Origin: Streptomyces sp. NBC_01237
Lineage (GTDB): Bacteria; Actinomycetota; Actinomycetes; Streptomycetales; Streptomycetaceae
Reading direction: 5' to 3'
Assembly: GCF_035917275.1 (NCBI RefSeq)
Contig: NZ_CP108508.1
Coordinates: forward strand, 8,060,001-8,124,000
DNA: 64,000 nucleotides
The translations under genes were made by a program, and so were the position numbers. A model generated the notes under the pieces. The model was not told the origin of the DNA. It saw nothing but the letters and a program-made list of their open reading frames with translations, and did no database searches. Below are positions 1 through 8,165 of this stretch, one piece after another. Position 1 is the first letter of the stretch. The number at the start of each line of letters is the position of its first letter.

Positions 1-1
1 G

Positions 2-556
2 GGGAAAGGACTCCGGGCGGTCGCCACCATCATCGACTCCCAGTCCGTGAAAGCCGCCTCGACCGTCGGCAGGGACAGCCGGGGATACGATGCGGGCAAA
101 AAGATCAACGGCCGCAAACGGCACCTCGTCGTCGACACCCGCGGCCTGCCGCTGCTCGTGATGGTCACCCCCGCCGACCTGCACGACTCCGCCGCAGCGA
201 AGGAGGTCCTCTTCCGCCTCCGCCTGATGCACCCCGAGATCACCATCGTCTGGGCCGACCGAGCCTACGCGGGCAAGCTCGTGACCTGGGCCAAACGCCA
301 CCTCAACCTGACGATCAAAACCGTCAGCAGGCCCAAGGACGCCACCGGCTTTGTCGTCATCCCCCGGCGCTGGGTTGTCGAACGAAGCCTCGCCTGGATC
401 ATGAACGCCCGCCGCCACGCCCGCGACTACGAGCGGCTCGTCCAACACTCCGAGACGCTGATCACCTGGGCAGCCATCACTCTCATGACCAGGCGCATCG
501 CAGGAAAGGACGCTGCACCAAACTGGCCGAGGAAATCCGCGCCAACCAGCGGTTGA
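2..556 (+). CDS. IS5-type DDE transposase, 5'-truncated by the window edge
   Basis: The reading frame is open from base 2, so the gene begins outside the window; the GTG at 47 is internal. The translation starts with a DSQSVKAAS segment, typical of the first catalytic Asp region of IS5/IS4-related transposases. It continues through ADRAYAGKL (second Asp region) and ends with RRWVVERSLAWIMNARRHARDYERL, where the Glu in VVERSLAW is the third catalytic residue. Only the C-terminal two thirds are present. The protein would cut and join the ends of its own insertion sequence. The left terminus of the element is off the window and no right terminal repeat could be fixed. Confidence 0.85.
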   Translation, partial: GKGLRAVATIIDSQSVKAASTVGRDSRGYDAGKKINGRKRHLVVDTRGLPLLVMVTPADLHDSAAAKEVLFRLRLMHPEITIVWADRAYAGKLVTWAKRHLNLTIKTVSRPKDATGFVVIPRRWVVERSLAWIMNARRHARDYERLVQHSETLITWAAITLMTRRIAGKDAAPNWPRKSAPTSG

Positions 557-628
557 ACCCCTTCGCGCACATTCACCAGCCTGAGAAACTACCCGCGGTT
601 CGAGTCATAGCTCCACCGAGCCTGGCCG

Positions 629-1042
629 TCATTGCCATGTAGCACTTGGCGGGGCGTCCCGTCTCCGGCGATGCCGAGCGCGCCGACGGGGGAGCAGGCG
701 GACCCGGGCACACCCCACAAGCCTGGACACCGCCGGCCAGCTCCGCACGGGCACGCTCCGCACGGACCGGCCGCAGCGCCCTTTCCCCCCGGCGAAGCAG
801 TCACCCCGGCGAACCTCAGCGATGGGAGCCCCGATACCGACAGCAGAGATACCCCAGCCAGGCGTCGGCGTACGGTGCGGCCGGGCGGCGGCCGGGGGCT
901 GCGGTGCGCGCCGGGGCTGCGCTGGCCGCTCGACAGCCGCGATCTGCTCACGCACCCGATCCAGGGAGAGGGCCAGCCAGGGTTCCAGTGTGCGGAGACG
1001 CTCCAGGTCAGGAGGCAGATACTGAGTCCGTTTGGGTGGCAT
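629..1042 (-). pseudogene. DUF6233-type small protein, frameshifted
   Basis: From the ATG at 1042 the minus strand reads MPPKRTQYLPPDLERLRTLE, then WLALSLDRVREQIAAVE, and later a GDC motif. This matches the start and middle of the DUF6233 family, common in Streptomyces and of unknown function. After GDCFAGGKG the expected ending (ELAGGVQACGVCP, the usual Cys-rich tail) continues in another frame. The shift lies in the purine run near 783-792. The linker between the helical N-terminus and the GDC motif is also short. It is best read as a decayed or mis-sequenced family member. Confidence 0.55.
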
Positions 1043-1134
1043 CGAGACGGCAGTCGCATGGAACGGAACTGCCTGGGCAAGTCCGGTTCGGAGGTCTACT
1101 CCACTCGCCGAACTAGAGCCCAGGAGGCTCCCTG

Positions 1135-1506
1135 ATGCGTCGCTTCTCTCTGCTCACCGCTGTTCTGTCATTAGGGGTCAGTCTGGCTGTCGTCAGCCCC
1201 GCGCAGGCCGTTGACCCGGTCGGTACGTTCTCCGGTTCCGCCTGCCCGGCCAACAAGGCATGCCTCTACAGGGACTCCAACTTCACCGGCGGCGGTGTCT
1301 ACCTCTCGCGCTGGAGCGAGATCTCCGAACTCTGGCGGTACGGCTTCAACGACCAGATGTCGTCCTGGTCGAACGACACGGGTGTGCCGTGCTTCTGGTG
1401 GAAGAACGGAGTCGGCAGCGGCACCCATGTGATGGACCCGGGCTACCGCGTCAACGTGCTGTCGTCGGAGGACAACCACGCGTCCTCCGCCGCCTGCTAC
1501 AACTGA
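1135..1506 (+). CDS. Secreted peptidase-inhibitor I36 / crystallin-fold protein
   Basis: The 123-residue product has a clear Sec signal peptide (MRR, then a hydrophobic run, with AQA cleavage near residue 25). The mature domain has the aromatic and Gly pattern of the peptidase inhibitor I36 family (CLYRDSNFTGGGVYLSRW, FNDQMSSW). This is a beta-gamma-crystallin fold whose known Streptomyces member inhibits metalloproteinases. Four Cys residues could form two disulfides. AGGAGG ends a few bases before the ATG and fixes the start. It stands alone. Inhibitor activity is inferred from the family only. Confidence 0.75.
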   Translation: MRRFSLLTAVLSLGVSLAVVSPAQAVDPVGTFSGSACPANKACLYRDSNFTGGGVYLSRWSEISELWRYGFNDQMSSWSNDTGVPCFWWKNGVGSGTHVMDPGYRVNVLSSEDNHASSAACYN

Positions 1507-1858
1507 TCCCACCTGCGCCCGGACACTGGGAGTCCGCACCATCGGCTCGTCCACCTGGTTGCTGGGGTGGCATGCTGAACGGTTCACGCGAGGCCAGGAT
1601 GCCACCGTTGTGTACCGGCCCTCGGCGGTGCGGAGTCCCGCCCGATCCCGTTCGCGGGCGGCCGGGCATGAGCTCAAGAAGATCCTGAGACCAGGACCGT
1701 CGGCCCAGTGGGCCACCTGGAGTGGGCCGGCGGACTCGGTTCCCCGCCCTCCGCCGGCCTTGTCAGAGTCACCGCCGACCCGGGGAGAGCGGTGTTCCTG
1801 ACGGACGGTGAGGGATCCATCGATCGTGCCTGATCGTGCCTGAGGGGAGGGCTCAACT
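1507..1858. other. Intergenic, no gene recognised
   Basis: About 350 bases between the I36-type gene and the P450. Open frames here have no family-like translation and are read as composition effects. It presumably holds the P450 promoter; no convincing -35/-10 pair or operator was found. A repeated GATCGTGCCTGA lies just before the P450 start. Confidence 0.4.
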
Positions 1859-3223
1859 GTGAGGACGACTGGATCAGGAGTGCCGTGTGTGCCGGGTGCT
1901 TGGCCGCTGCTCGGGCATGCGGTGGTACTGCTGCGGGACCCGCTGGGCTTCCTCAGATCGCTCCCGGAGCACGGTGATCTGGTGGCCGTGCGGCTCGGCA
2001 GAGTCCGCGCGGTGTTCGTCTGCAGCCCTGAGCTGGTGCAGCAGGTGCTGCGCGACGACCGGACATTCGACAAGGGCGGGCCGTTGTTCGACCGGCTCCG
2101 GGAGACCACCGGGGACGGATTGGGCAGTTGTCCCCACGCGGCGCACCGGCGGCAACGGCGCCTGGTGCAGCCCGCGTTCAACCGGTCCAGGTTGCCCGGA
2201 TACGGCCGGGTTCTTACCGGCCAGGTCGAGGGAGTAACGGCGTCCTGGGACGACGGTGGGACGGTGGATGTCGTGGCGGAGATGCGCGAGCTCAGCACGG
2301 CGATCCTGCTGGGCACCGTTTTCTCCGGCGAGTCGGTGCCCTCGCCCCAGGCGCTTCGCGGGGCGGGCGCCGACCTGCGCACGGTTGTTGCGGGCATCGG
2401 CGCCCGGACCGTGCTGCCGCCCGCCCTCGCGGGGGTCGCCCTGCCGGGCAGCCGCCGCTACTTCCTGGCCCGGGACAGGCTGCGCCGGTTCGCCGGAGAT
2501 ATCGTCGCGGCCCGCCGGGGCGGCGACGGTGGTGATGACGGGGATCTGCTGTCGGCGCTGCTGGCGGCCGGGGACCCGGATTCGGGGCGGGGTCTCTCGG
2601 ACACCGAACTCGTCGACCAGGTCGTCACGATGTTCGTGGGGGGTATCGACACGACGGCCGCCACCATGGCCTGGATGCTGCACTCCGTGGCCGGCCGCCC
2701 CGATATCGCCCGGCGGCTCCAGGCCGAGGCCGACACCGTCCTGGCAGGCCGTGCGCCCTCGGTTCAGGACCTGCCCGCGCTGTCCCTGGCCAGGCAGGTG
2801 GTCACCGAGACGCTGCGCCTGCACCCGGTGGTGTGGATCGTCACCCGCACGGTGACCGCGGACACCGTGCTCGGCGGCCACCCGGTCTCCGCCGGCACCG
2901 TCGTCGCTTTCAGCCCTTACCTCATCCACCAGCGCGCCGACTGCTACCCGGACGCCGACGTCTTCGACCCCGACCGCTGGGGCCCCGGACGCACCCCGCC
3001 CGACCGGCATGCCTTTCTCGCATTCGGGGACCGCGCCCGCAGCTGCGTGGGAAACGGCCTCGCCCAGGCAGAGGCCGTGATGACCCTGGCGGCCGTCGTC
3101 TCCCGCTGGAACCTGCACCCTGTCGGCGGCGGCCCGGTCCGTCCTACCCGGGCCGCGGTCATGAGCCCGCGCGGCCTCCGGCTGCGGGTCACCGCCCGCA
3201 CCGACACAGACAGCAGGCGGTAG
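1859..3223 (+). CDS. Cytochrome P450, CYP183/pentalenene-oxygenase-like
   Basis: A 454-residue P450, the normal bacterial length. It has the N-terminal PGAWPLLGHAVVLL, the RRQRRLVQPAF helix C region, the I-helix oxygen-binding motif GGIDTT (near residue 261), the ExxR motif ETLR, and the heme-ligand loop ending in Cys396 (FGDRARSCVG). The N-terminal pattern resembles pentalenene-type sesquiterpene oxidases, but no terpene synthase is nearby. In the heme loop the normally conserved Gly four residues before the Cys is Arg (GGC to CGC would explain it), which could impair heme seating. The GTG start follows GAGGGGAGGG at moderate distance. The substrate is unknown. Confidence 0.85.
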   Translation: MRTTGSGVPCVPGAWPLLGHAVVLLRDPLGFLRSLPEHGDLVAVRLGRVRAVFVCSPELVQQVLRDDRTFDKGGPLFDRLRETTGDGLGSCPHAAHRRQRRLVQPAFNRSRLPGYGRVLTGQVEGVTASWDDGGTVDVVAEMRELSTAILLGTVFSGESVPSPQALRGAGADLRTVVAGIGARTVLPPALAGVALPGSRRYFLARDRLRRFAGDIVAARRGGDGGDDGDLLSALLAAGDPDSGRGLSDTELVDQVVTMFVGGIDTTAATMAWMLHSVAGRPDIARRLQAEADTVLAGRAPSVQDLPALSLARQVVTETLRLHPVVWIVTRTVTADTVLGGHPVSAGTVVAFSPYLIHQRADCYPDADVFDPDRWGPGRTPPDRHAFLAFGDRARSCVGNGLAQAEAVMTLAAVVSRWNLHPVGGGPVRPTRAAVMSPRGLRLRVTARTDTDSRR

Positions 3224-3296
3224 CGGCGGCCGGCACCCGGACCTGAGCCACAGAACATGCCCGGATCCCAAGCGACGGCCGCCGCGCGGCCAGGAA

Positions 3297-3374
3297 TCAG
3301 CCGGTGAACGGAATGATCAGCGGGTAGAGGTCGAGGTCGGTGATGATCAGCAGGGTCTGGTCGAGCCAGCTCAT
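3297..3374 (-). CDS. Possible 25-residue peptide gene
   Basis: The minus strand encodes MSWLDQTLLIITDLDLYPLI then IPFTG and a stop. A strong ribosome site (GAAGGAG, six bases before the ATG) argues that it is translated. It runs convergently with the P450, with 73 bases between the two stops. A short peptide beside a P450 recalls the P450-modified ribosomal peptides of actinobacteria, but those precursors normally lie upstream on the same strand and carry Trp, Tyr or His pairs near the C-terminus. Here only one Tyr and one Phe are available. No family was recognised. Confidence 0.35.
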   Translation of the reverse strand: MSWLDQTLLIITDLDLYPLIIPFTG

Positions 3375-3996
3375 GTACTGCTCCTTCGGGTGGTAAGGAC
3401 TTCCGGCCAGTCTGGTCGACACCGCCCGGCGAACGGTGCACGGACAGAAACTTGATCGGGATCTGAGGACAAACGACCGGAAAGACGCTGGCCCTGACCG
3501 ATTTTCTGCCAGCTGGGCCCGGCAAGCCGGGCTAAGACCAGGTGCCCCTACCGTCCTGCACCTCCTGGGGCGTGAGGGCCGGGGCGCCGATCATGCGGAT
3601 CCCTGCCGGGCGGCTGAAGACGGCGACCCGAAAACCCCCCGGGTAGGCCCCCCCTCGCACGCCACCGACGCCCGAGTGCGCATTGACCGGCCTCCTGCCA
3701 CCGGTTCCGGCCTCTCGGCGGACTGTCACCGGCCTCCTCCGGAGTGCCCTGACACCGGAGACCGCCGGCACCGTCCGCGGCCAGGCCGATATCAGGACCG
3801 CCACGCAACGAAGCCGTGGCCTGGGCAGGAGAGCGGGGGCAGGCTACGTCAGCTCTGGATCAGGAGTGTCCGCATATAGATCCTTTGGGAGATTTAAAGC
3901 TAAATCACATGAGATGATCTGCGGGACGTCGGCTTTGACCGGCCGGGCAACCCGGCAGGGCAAGGCCCCTGACCACCAGACGAAATGGGGTAGCCG
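3375..3996. other. Intergenic, no gene recognised
   Basis: About 620 bases. Frames on both strands are open but their translations are low-complexity and family-like features are absent. A short AT-rich stretch (near 3868-3912) upstream of the CPBP protease gene probably holds its promoter. Nothing else was recognised. Confidence 0.45.
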
Positions 3997-4827
3997 GTGC
4001 GTGCCGGAACCAGTTCCACACAGGACAGCCGACCGGGGCGCGGGCTGACGTGGCCGTGGTTCCTGGTGGTGGTGATCGCGTATGCGGCCATCATCCAGGG
4101 GCTGGGTGCGCTGATCGGGGTGGACACCAGCTACTCCGACAGCCAGTTCCCCACCACCGAGTCCCTGGTGCGCAACGCACTGATTCCCATCGGGGCGTCG
4201 ATCGTGTTCGCGGCGGCCGTTGTGACCTGGCTCGGCTGGTGGCGCGAGGTCCTGCACTATCGCGCGCCTGTGCGGCGCTGGGTGCGCTGGGTGCCGATCT
4301 CGATGCTCGTGGTCGCGCTGGTCGGGGTCAACTACGGTCACCTCGCCGACCAGAGCCTCTCCCTGGTGGCCTGCCTGCTCGTCCTCGGCCTGTTCGTCGG
4401 CGTCGGCGAGGAGCTGATGTTCCGCGGCATCGGAGTCCACGTATTCCGCCGGGCCGGACTCACCGAAGGCAAGGTCGCCCTCTACTCCTCCCTGGTCTTC
4501 GGCCTTGTGCACATCAGCAACGCCTTCGGCGAAGGAGCACAGGCCATTGCCCAGGCCCTCATCGTCTCCACCTCCGGCTACTTCTTCTACCTGTGCCTGC
4601 GCGTCGGCGGCATCATCCTGCTGCCGATGCTCGTCCACGGACTCTGGGACACCAGCCTGATCTCCAACCTCGTCGGCGACGAGCCCCAGGCGTCCGTAGG
4701 CATGGCCCTCATCATCCTCCTCCAGGTCACCCTCATCGTTGTGGTGCTCGTCAAGCGCCACAAGATCGAACCCGTAGCCCTGAGCCGCCGCGAACCGGTC
4801 ACAGGCCCGAACCAGTCCGCCGCATAG
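3997..4827 (+). CDS. CPBP-family intramembrane glutamic endopeptidase
   Basis: A 276-residue polytopic membrane protein with the three motifs of the CPBP/Abi (CAAX-protease and bacteriocin-processing) family. They are EExxxR in VGEELMFRG (E138, E139, R143), FGLVH (H172) and HGLWD (H214, D218). Hydrophobic segments cover roughly residues 20-40, 60-80, 98-115, 122-136, 163-175 and 200-215. Members cleave within membranes and serve in prenyl-protein processing, peptide maturation or self-immunity. The GTG start is preceded by GGGG at six bases. A hairpin follows the gene. The substrate is unknown. Confidence 0.85.
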   Translation: MRAGTSSTQDSRPGRGLTWPWFLVVVIAYAAIIQGLGALIGVDTSYSDSQFPTTESLVRNALIPIGASIVFAAAVVTWLGWWREVLHYRAPVRRWVRWVPISMLVVALVGVNYGHLADQSLSLVACLLVLGLFVGVGEELMFRGIGVHVFRRAGLTEGKVALYSSLVFGLVHISNAFGEGAQAIAQALIVSTSGYFFYLCLRVGGIILLPMLVHGLWDTSLISNLVGDEPQASVGMALIILLQVTLIVVVLVKRHKIEPVALSRREPVTGPNQSAA

Positions 4828-4880
4828 CCAGTCTCAGCACCATCGCCCCGACGGGACATCAAGTTGGTCCCCTAATAAGA

Positions 4881-4923
4881 AGCCGTTCGGCTTGACCTCT
4901 CGGTGACGGCAAGCCAAACGGCT
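4881..4923 (+). terminator. Hairpin terminator after the CPBP gene
   Basis: AGCCGTTCGGCTTG (4881-4894) pairs with CAAGCCAAACGGCT (4910-4923), 13 of 14 positions, with a 15-base loop. It lies about 55 bases after the CPBP stop. Confidence 0.7.
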
Positions 4924-5073
4924 CTGTCACCACTGAGGCCCCAGACTCTCCTGAACAGGAACTTCAGGTTCAGGAACAGGTACTCACAGCGTGACACCGT
5001 GGGGCGCACGGGTCTGTCACGCTGATCCGCGACGGCGGGCGCTGGTCCCGCGCACACGATGCGAGGGGGCCTG

Positions 5074-5370
5074 GTGGCGGGGATCGAGCGGGAGCCGGCG
5101 GAGGTGCGGATACCCAAGACAGCTCTGGACGCCTTCGCCGCGGCGCTGAGCGTGCGCACGGTGGCGATGCGGACCTGGCCCGACGGCATTGAGTGGATGT
5201 ACCCGGTGGGCACGTGGGACGAGGAGCACCTGGAGGTGGCGCTTATGCCCGGCGGCGAGGAGGTGTGGCTGCGGATGTCCACCGACCGCTCCAGCGCCGC
5301 CGTGTGGACCATCGAGCAGTGGTGGGCCTTCTCTCGGGAGCTCCCTGGGGTGACGCCGCCGCAAGCCTGA
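5074..5370 (+). CDS. Hypothetical protein
   Basis: A 98-residue acidic protein with balanced composition (RIPKTALDAFAAALSVRT, YPVGTWDEEHLEVALMPGG, WTIEQWWAFSREL), which suggests a real gene. No family or function was recognised. GTG 5074 was chosen because GAGGGGG sits four bases upstream; ATG 5059 in the same frame is possible. There is no signal peptide or membrane segment. Confidence 0.55.
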   Translation: MAGIEREPAEVRIPKTALDAFAAALSVRTVAMRTWPDGIEWMYPVGTWDEEHLEVALMPGGEEVWLRMSTDRSSAAVWTIEQWWAFSRELPGVTPPQA

Positions 5371-5513
5371 GACGCGAGGCCCACGGCGGTTCGGCCGGCG
5401 CACGAACGGCGGCGGTCAGCGTGGCTCCGGCGGGCCTGGGTCGTTGAGCATCCGGCCGCGCCGTAGGCCCGGTGGCGGCGCGCTGACCGCCACCGCAACG
5501 CGAACGAGGACCG

Positions 5514-6020
5514 ATGTCGAAGAAGCCCGCCCACGACCCGACGTACGGCTACGACCCGGAGACGGCCACGGTCCGGGTCGGTCAGCACGACCTGGCGCGG
5601 CTGTTGCTGATGTTCCGCAAGCTGATGCGCGAGCAGCTGCCCGGCAAGTGGAAGCACATGGACGACTACGACCTGTCCTTCGAACGCCTCGCGGACGCGG
5701 TCGATGCCAGCTCGGAGGTCCGGCACGGCAAGCGCTGGACGGGGCCTGATGTGCGGATGCGCTGCACCACGACCGAGGCGGTGTACGCCTGGCCGGAGGG
5801 CGCCCCGTACGACGGGGAGGCGTCGTTCACCTGGGCGGTGCCGGGCTACGGCTCGCACGCCACCAAGGACGAGGGCTTCCGGGGCGTCACGCACAAGGCG
5901 CTGTGCGGGTTCAGCTGGACGAAGGGCGACAGGCCGCGCCGGGTGGAGGACCTGCCGGACTGCCCGGAGTGCCGGCGGGAGGTCCAGCTCGGTGCCGAAC
6001 GGCCTCGCGGCCGCTGGTGA
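5514..6020 (+). CDS. Hypothetical protein with C-terminal Cys cluster
   Basis: A 168-residue soluble protein beginning MSKKPAHDPTYGYDPETATV. The first half looks helical (DLARLLLMFRKLMREQLPG). The C-terminal part has Cys residues in ALCGFSW and DLPDCPECRRE that could bind zinc. GAGGACCG precedes the ATG. A perfect palindrome starts at the stop codon and probably terminates transcription. No family is known to me. Confidence 0.6.
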   Translation: MSKKPAHDPTYGYDPETATVRVGQHDLARLLLMFRKLMREQLPGKWKHMDDYDLSFERLADAVDASSEVRHGKRWTGPDVRMRCTTTEAVYAWPEGAPYDGEASFTWAVPGYGSHATKDEGFRGVTHKALCGFSWTKGDRPRRVEDLPDCPECRREVQLGAERPRGRW

Positions 6021-6054
6021 CTACCCGGGCGGCAACGCGTTGCCGCCCGGGTAG
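6021..6054 (+). terminator. Perfect 17-bp-arm palindrome terminator
   Basis: CTACCCGGGCGGCAACG is followed immediately by its exact complement, starting directly after the stop of the upstream gene. There is no T-run, as is usual in high-GC actinobacteria. Confidence 0.75.
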
Positions 6055-6089
6055 CTACCGGTGGATACGGCCGTGGCTACGATCGGAAA

Positions 6090-6129
6090 CGCCCTGACCC
6101 CGGCAGTTGCGATGCCGGGGGCAGGGCGT
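6090..6129 (-). terminator. Hairpin terminator of the DUF6247-type TA operon
   Basis: CGCCCTGACCCCGGCA and TGCCGGGGGCAGGGCG pair across a short loop with one mismatch. The hairpin lies just past the stop of the minus-strand toxin-like gene, so it likely ends that operon. Confidence 0.7.
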
Positions 6130-6141
6130 TGTCACGAGTGG

Positions 6142-6402
6142 CTATCCGAGCCAGGTGATGGTGAGGACCGACAGGTGGCGCAGGGGCCGGTTCACCCAGT
6201 AGGTGAGGGACAGCTGGCCGACGGTCGCGTGGCGTACGTCCTCGCCTTCCAGGTCGTCGGTGTTGAACTGCCGGAAGCCCCAGGGGTCGGCCGCGGCGGC
6301 GTCCAGGACGTCCCACACCGTGTCCTCTGCGTGCTCGGGCAGGGCGTCAAGAACCTTGGCGGCCGGGGCGGAGAAACGGACCGCGTACGGCTGTCCGGTC
6401 AC
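6142..6402 (-). CDS. RelE/ParE-like toxin candidate
   Basis: An 86-residue protein starting MTGQPYAVRFSAPAAKVLDAL. The pattern (short beta strand, two helices, then strands ending HATVGQLSLTYWVNRPLRHLSVLTITWL) matches compact RelE/ParE-type mRNA interferases or gyrase poisons. The GTG start overlaps the TGA of the upstream partner (GTGA), so the two are translationally coupled. The catalytic residues of RelE are not obvious. Toxin activity is inferred from size, fold pattern and pairing. Confidence 0.6.
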   Translation of the reverse strand: MTGQPYAVRFSAPAAKVLDALPEHAEDTVWDVLDAAAADPWGFRQFNTDDLEGEDVRHATVGQLSLTYWVNRPLRHLSVLTITWLG

Positions 6403-6704
6403 CGGCGCCTGCCGCGGAGCTCCGCCATGTCGACGAAGTCGCTGTCGTCGTAGCCGGAGGCGACGAACGCGTCGACCGCCGGAGCGGAGGCGATGAGGCC
6501 CTGCCACTCCTGGACGACCTCGTACAGCCCGGCGAGGGAGAACGACTTGCGGGACTTCTCCAGCGCGGTCGCCCACTCCCGCTCGAAGGCCGGCACCCAC
6601 TGCGGGGCGCGCCGGTCGGCGCGCAGCTGGGCGAGGAGTTCGGCCGGAGCTCCGGGTGCGGGGGCGTACGGGGTGAGGGGTGCGTGGTCGGGCTGCGCGC
6701 TCAT
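6399..6704 (-). CDS. DUF6247-like antitoxin candidate
   Basis: A 101-residue protein starting MSAQPDHAPLTPYAPAPGAP, with a Pro-rich N-terminus. A helical core follows (WVPAFEREWATALEKSRKSF, GLYEVVQEWQGLIASAPAVD), like the DUF6247 proteins that precede small RelE-like genes in Streptomyces. The ATG is preceded by GGGAGG at six bases, which makes it the likely start although the frame extends upstream to 6836. It overlaps the downstream toxin candidate by four bases. Confidence 0.6.
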   Translation of the reverse strand: MSAQPDHAPLTPYAPAPGAPAELLAQLRADRRAPQWVPAFEREWATALEKSRKSFSLAGLYEVVQEWQGLIASAPAVDAFVASGYDDSDFVDMAELRGRRR

Positions 6705-6842
6705 CTGGTCCTCCCGGCGGGTCGTCACCTCACCGTACGCGCGCCGGGTGGCCGTGGAAGCGGACATGCGGCGATCCCCTCCTACCGGGTGCCTTGTCCC
6801 GGTCGACGGCCGGGAATTCGGTGGGCATGCATTCACTCCTGT

Positions 6843-7400
6843 TCAGTAGCCCAGATCCAGGTAATCAATGTCATTGAGGGTGACGTCCGAGAGTCCCATG
6901 GCGCGGCCTCCGCCGTCCTGGAAATACACTTCCTTGAATCCTTCGGCGATGATTCCGCGCATGTCCTGGTCGCTGGCCCCCGTGTCGCGGGCGTCGAAGA
7001 GGCGCTGCGCGTACGTGGCGGGGAGCTTGACGGTGAGGCGGCGGAAGCGGCCGTCGTCGGTCGATCCGGCGGACGACGTGTAGCCGAACCGGGCCCGGGT
7101 CTCCACCGTGATCCCGCCCGAGGCGGCTGCCTGCTTCTGCCGGCGCTTGCGTACCTGGGGCTGCCACCGCTGCCGTACGGCGTCGTCGATCTTCGCGGCG
7201 ACGTCGGCGCGGGCGTGCTTGCGGGCGCCGCGCCGGTAGCGGTTGACGGAGTCGGCGGTGACGCCGAGCTCCGCCGCGACGGCCTTGGCGCTGCCGAACT
7301 GCTTGATCAGGAACCCGACCTGCCCCTTGAGGGTCTTGGGCGGATCCTTGGTGAACGCCTCGCGGTCGGCCCGCTCGATCGCGTCGTCGATCTCGCCCAC
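6843..7400 (-). CDS. tpg: Telomere terminal protein Tpg
   Basis: A 185-residue protein, the usual Tpg length. It opens MGEIDDAIERADREAFTKDP and has an HTH-like segment (AVAAELGVTADSVNRYRRGARK), a basic stretch with WQPQVRKRRQKQ, and the conserved ending FKEVYFQDGG...DIDYLDLGY. Tpg is covalently attached to the 5' ends of linear Streptomyces DNA and primes end patching, helped by Tap. The GTG start keeps its ribosome site (GGGGAG in the leftover tap tail). Originally tpg followed the tap stop by 3 bp. It is now 19.2 kb away because of the Tn7-like insertion, so it must be transcribed from the transposon end or by read-through from the gene at 7538-8074. Confidence 0.93.
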   Translation of the reverse strand: MGEIDDAIERADREAFTKDPPKTLKGQVGFLIKQFGSAKAVAAELGVTADSVNRYRRGARKHARADVAAKIDDAVRQRWQPQVRKRRQKQAAASGGITVETRARFGYTSSAGSTDDGRFRRLTVKLPATYAQRLFDARDTGASDQDMRGIIAEGFKEVYFQDGGGRAMGLSDVTLNDIDYLDLGY

Positions 7401-7403
7401 GGC

Positions 7404-7426
7404 CTACTCCCCTTCGTCCAGGACGG
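7404..7426 (-). pseudogene. Severed 3' end of tap
   Basis: Minus-strand codons reading AVLDEGE and a TAG stop lie 3 bp before the tpg start. They join in frame to the tap end at 26637-26641 (IKGGD) once the transposon and one copy of the duplicated 5 bp are removed. This is the original tap C-terminus. The first codons overlap the duplicated CGTCG. Confidence 0.85.
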
Positions 7427-7431
7427 CGTCG
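7427..7431. repeat. Target-site duplication, left copy (CGTCG)
   Basis: CGTCG abuts the left TGT terminus; the same five bases follow the right ACA terminus at 26637-26641. Five-bp duplications are the hallmark of Tn7-like transposition. Confidence 0.9.
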
Positions 7432-7474
7432 TGTAGGTTCGCGCGACCGTTGTCATTCCGGTCCGCGGTGACCT
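7432..7474 (+). repeat. Left transposon end, TnsB-site candidates
   Basis: Reading inward, TGTAGGT is followed by GTCAT at positions 21-25 and TGACCT at 38-43. The right end has the same TGTAGGT, GTCAT at exactly 21-25 and TGACCT at 40-45. A CCACGG appears further in on both sides. These shared blocks are probable TnsB binding sites. Confidence 0.75.
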
Positions 7475-7537
7475 GCTGCTTGCGCTGCTGTCTCATTGGT
7501 TGTCCCACGGTTTCGGTCTCAGCTCGGTGGCATTTCC

Positions 7538-8074
7538 TCACGCGGCATCGCTTTGCGGGTCGTCGGCGGGCTTCCAGGTCTGGTCGAACCAGGCGATGAA
7601 GTCCTTCACGGTTCCGATGCGGGCGATCCTCTCGTGGATGGCTCGCTGATCGTGACCGGGGAGGAAGTCGCCTCGGCTGATGGGCTTGCCGCATCCGCAG
7701 TTGCATTCACGGTTGCCCAGCGGGGAGTCGAAGTAGGTGATGGGGTTCTGCTGGGCGCCGTTCGGGGCCGGCTTGCCGACGTAGTGATCGTGGACGGGGT
7801 GCCCGGGGCCGAGGATGCGGCCTTCGAAAGCTCGTCGCCCACCAGGGACGTCAACGATCCGCTCGATCTCCATGGCCTGGCGGACGATCCCGCCGCCGTT
7901 GACAACCGCGAACCGCTCTCGTTCGACGCGTGATCCAGGCATGACCCAGACGCCGCGGGCGATGTCGTGGAGCTGCTGGTCGGACAGCCCGTCGCTCCAG
8001 CCGATCTGCGAGCGCTGGAGGGCATCGCTGTTCGGGTCGACATCCTTCTTCTTGCCGAGGGTGATCTGAATCAT
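7538..8074 (-). CDS. Hypothetical protein with CxCxC cluster, transposon cargo
   Basis: A 178-residue protein starting MIQITLGKKKDVDPNSDALQ, with GGGAGG six bases before the ATG. The middle has short beta-like stretches (VWVMPGSRVERERFAVVNGG). The C-terminal third contains ECNCGCGKPISRGDFLPGHD then QRAIHERIARIG, a CxCxC plus His cluster that suggests a metal site. This tail recurs in bacterial hypotheticals, but no function is assigned. It is the cargo gene nearest the left end and points toward tpg, so its promoter could now drive tpg. Confidence 0.65.
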   Translation of the reverse strand: MIQITLGKKKDVDPNSDALQRSQIGWSDGLSDQQLHDIARGVWVMPGSRVERERFAVVNGGGIVRQAMEIERIVDVPGGRRAFEGRILGPGHPVHDHYVGKPAPNGAQQNPITYFDSPLGNRECNCGCGKPISRGDFLPGHDQRAIHERIARIGTVKDFIAWFDQTWKPADDPQSDAA

Positions 8075-8149
8075 CGCGCCTCCCTGCGAGGCCGCCTCGG
8101 GTGAGGGGGGAAAGATGCGAAGGCGACCTGTTCAGGATAGACCATTGGC

Positions 8150-8165
8150 CCCCGTTATAACGGGG
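8150..8165. promoter_or_regulatory. Perfect 16-bp palindrome CCCCGTTATAACGGGG
   Basis: A fully symmetric sequence that overlaps the stop codon of the tniQ-tail copy and lies about 75 bp upstream of the start of the gene at 7538-8074. It is a plausible operator for that gene or a recombinase or TniQ site. It is inferred from symmetry only. Confidence 0.4.

Noticed and set aside
1171..2397. A 408-codon minus-strand frame across the I36-type gene and the P450
   Set aside because: It runs antisense to two genes with clear signal peptide and P450 motifs; its translation has no recognisable fold.
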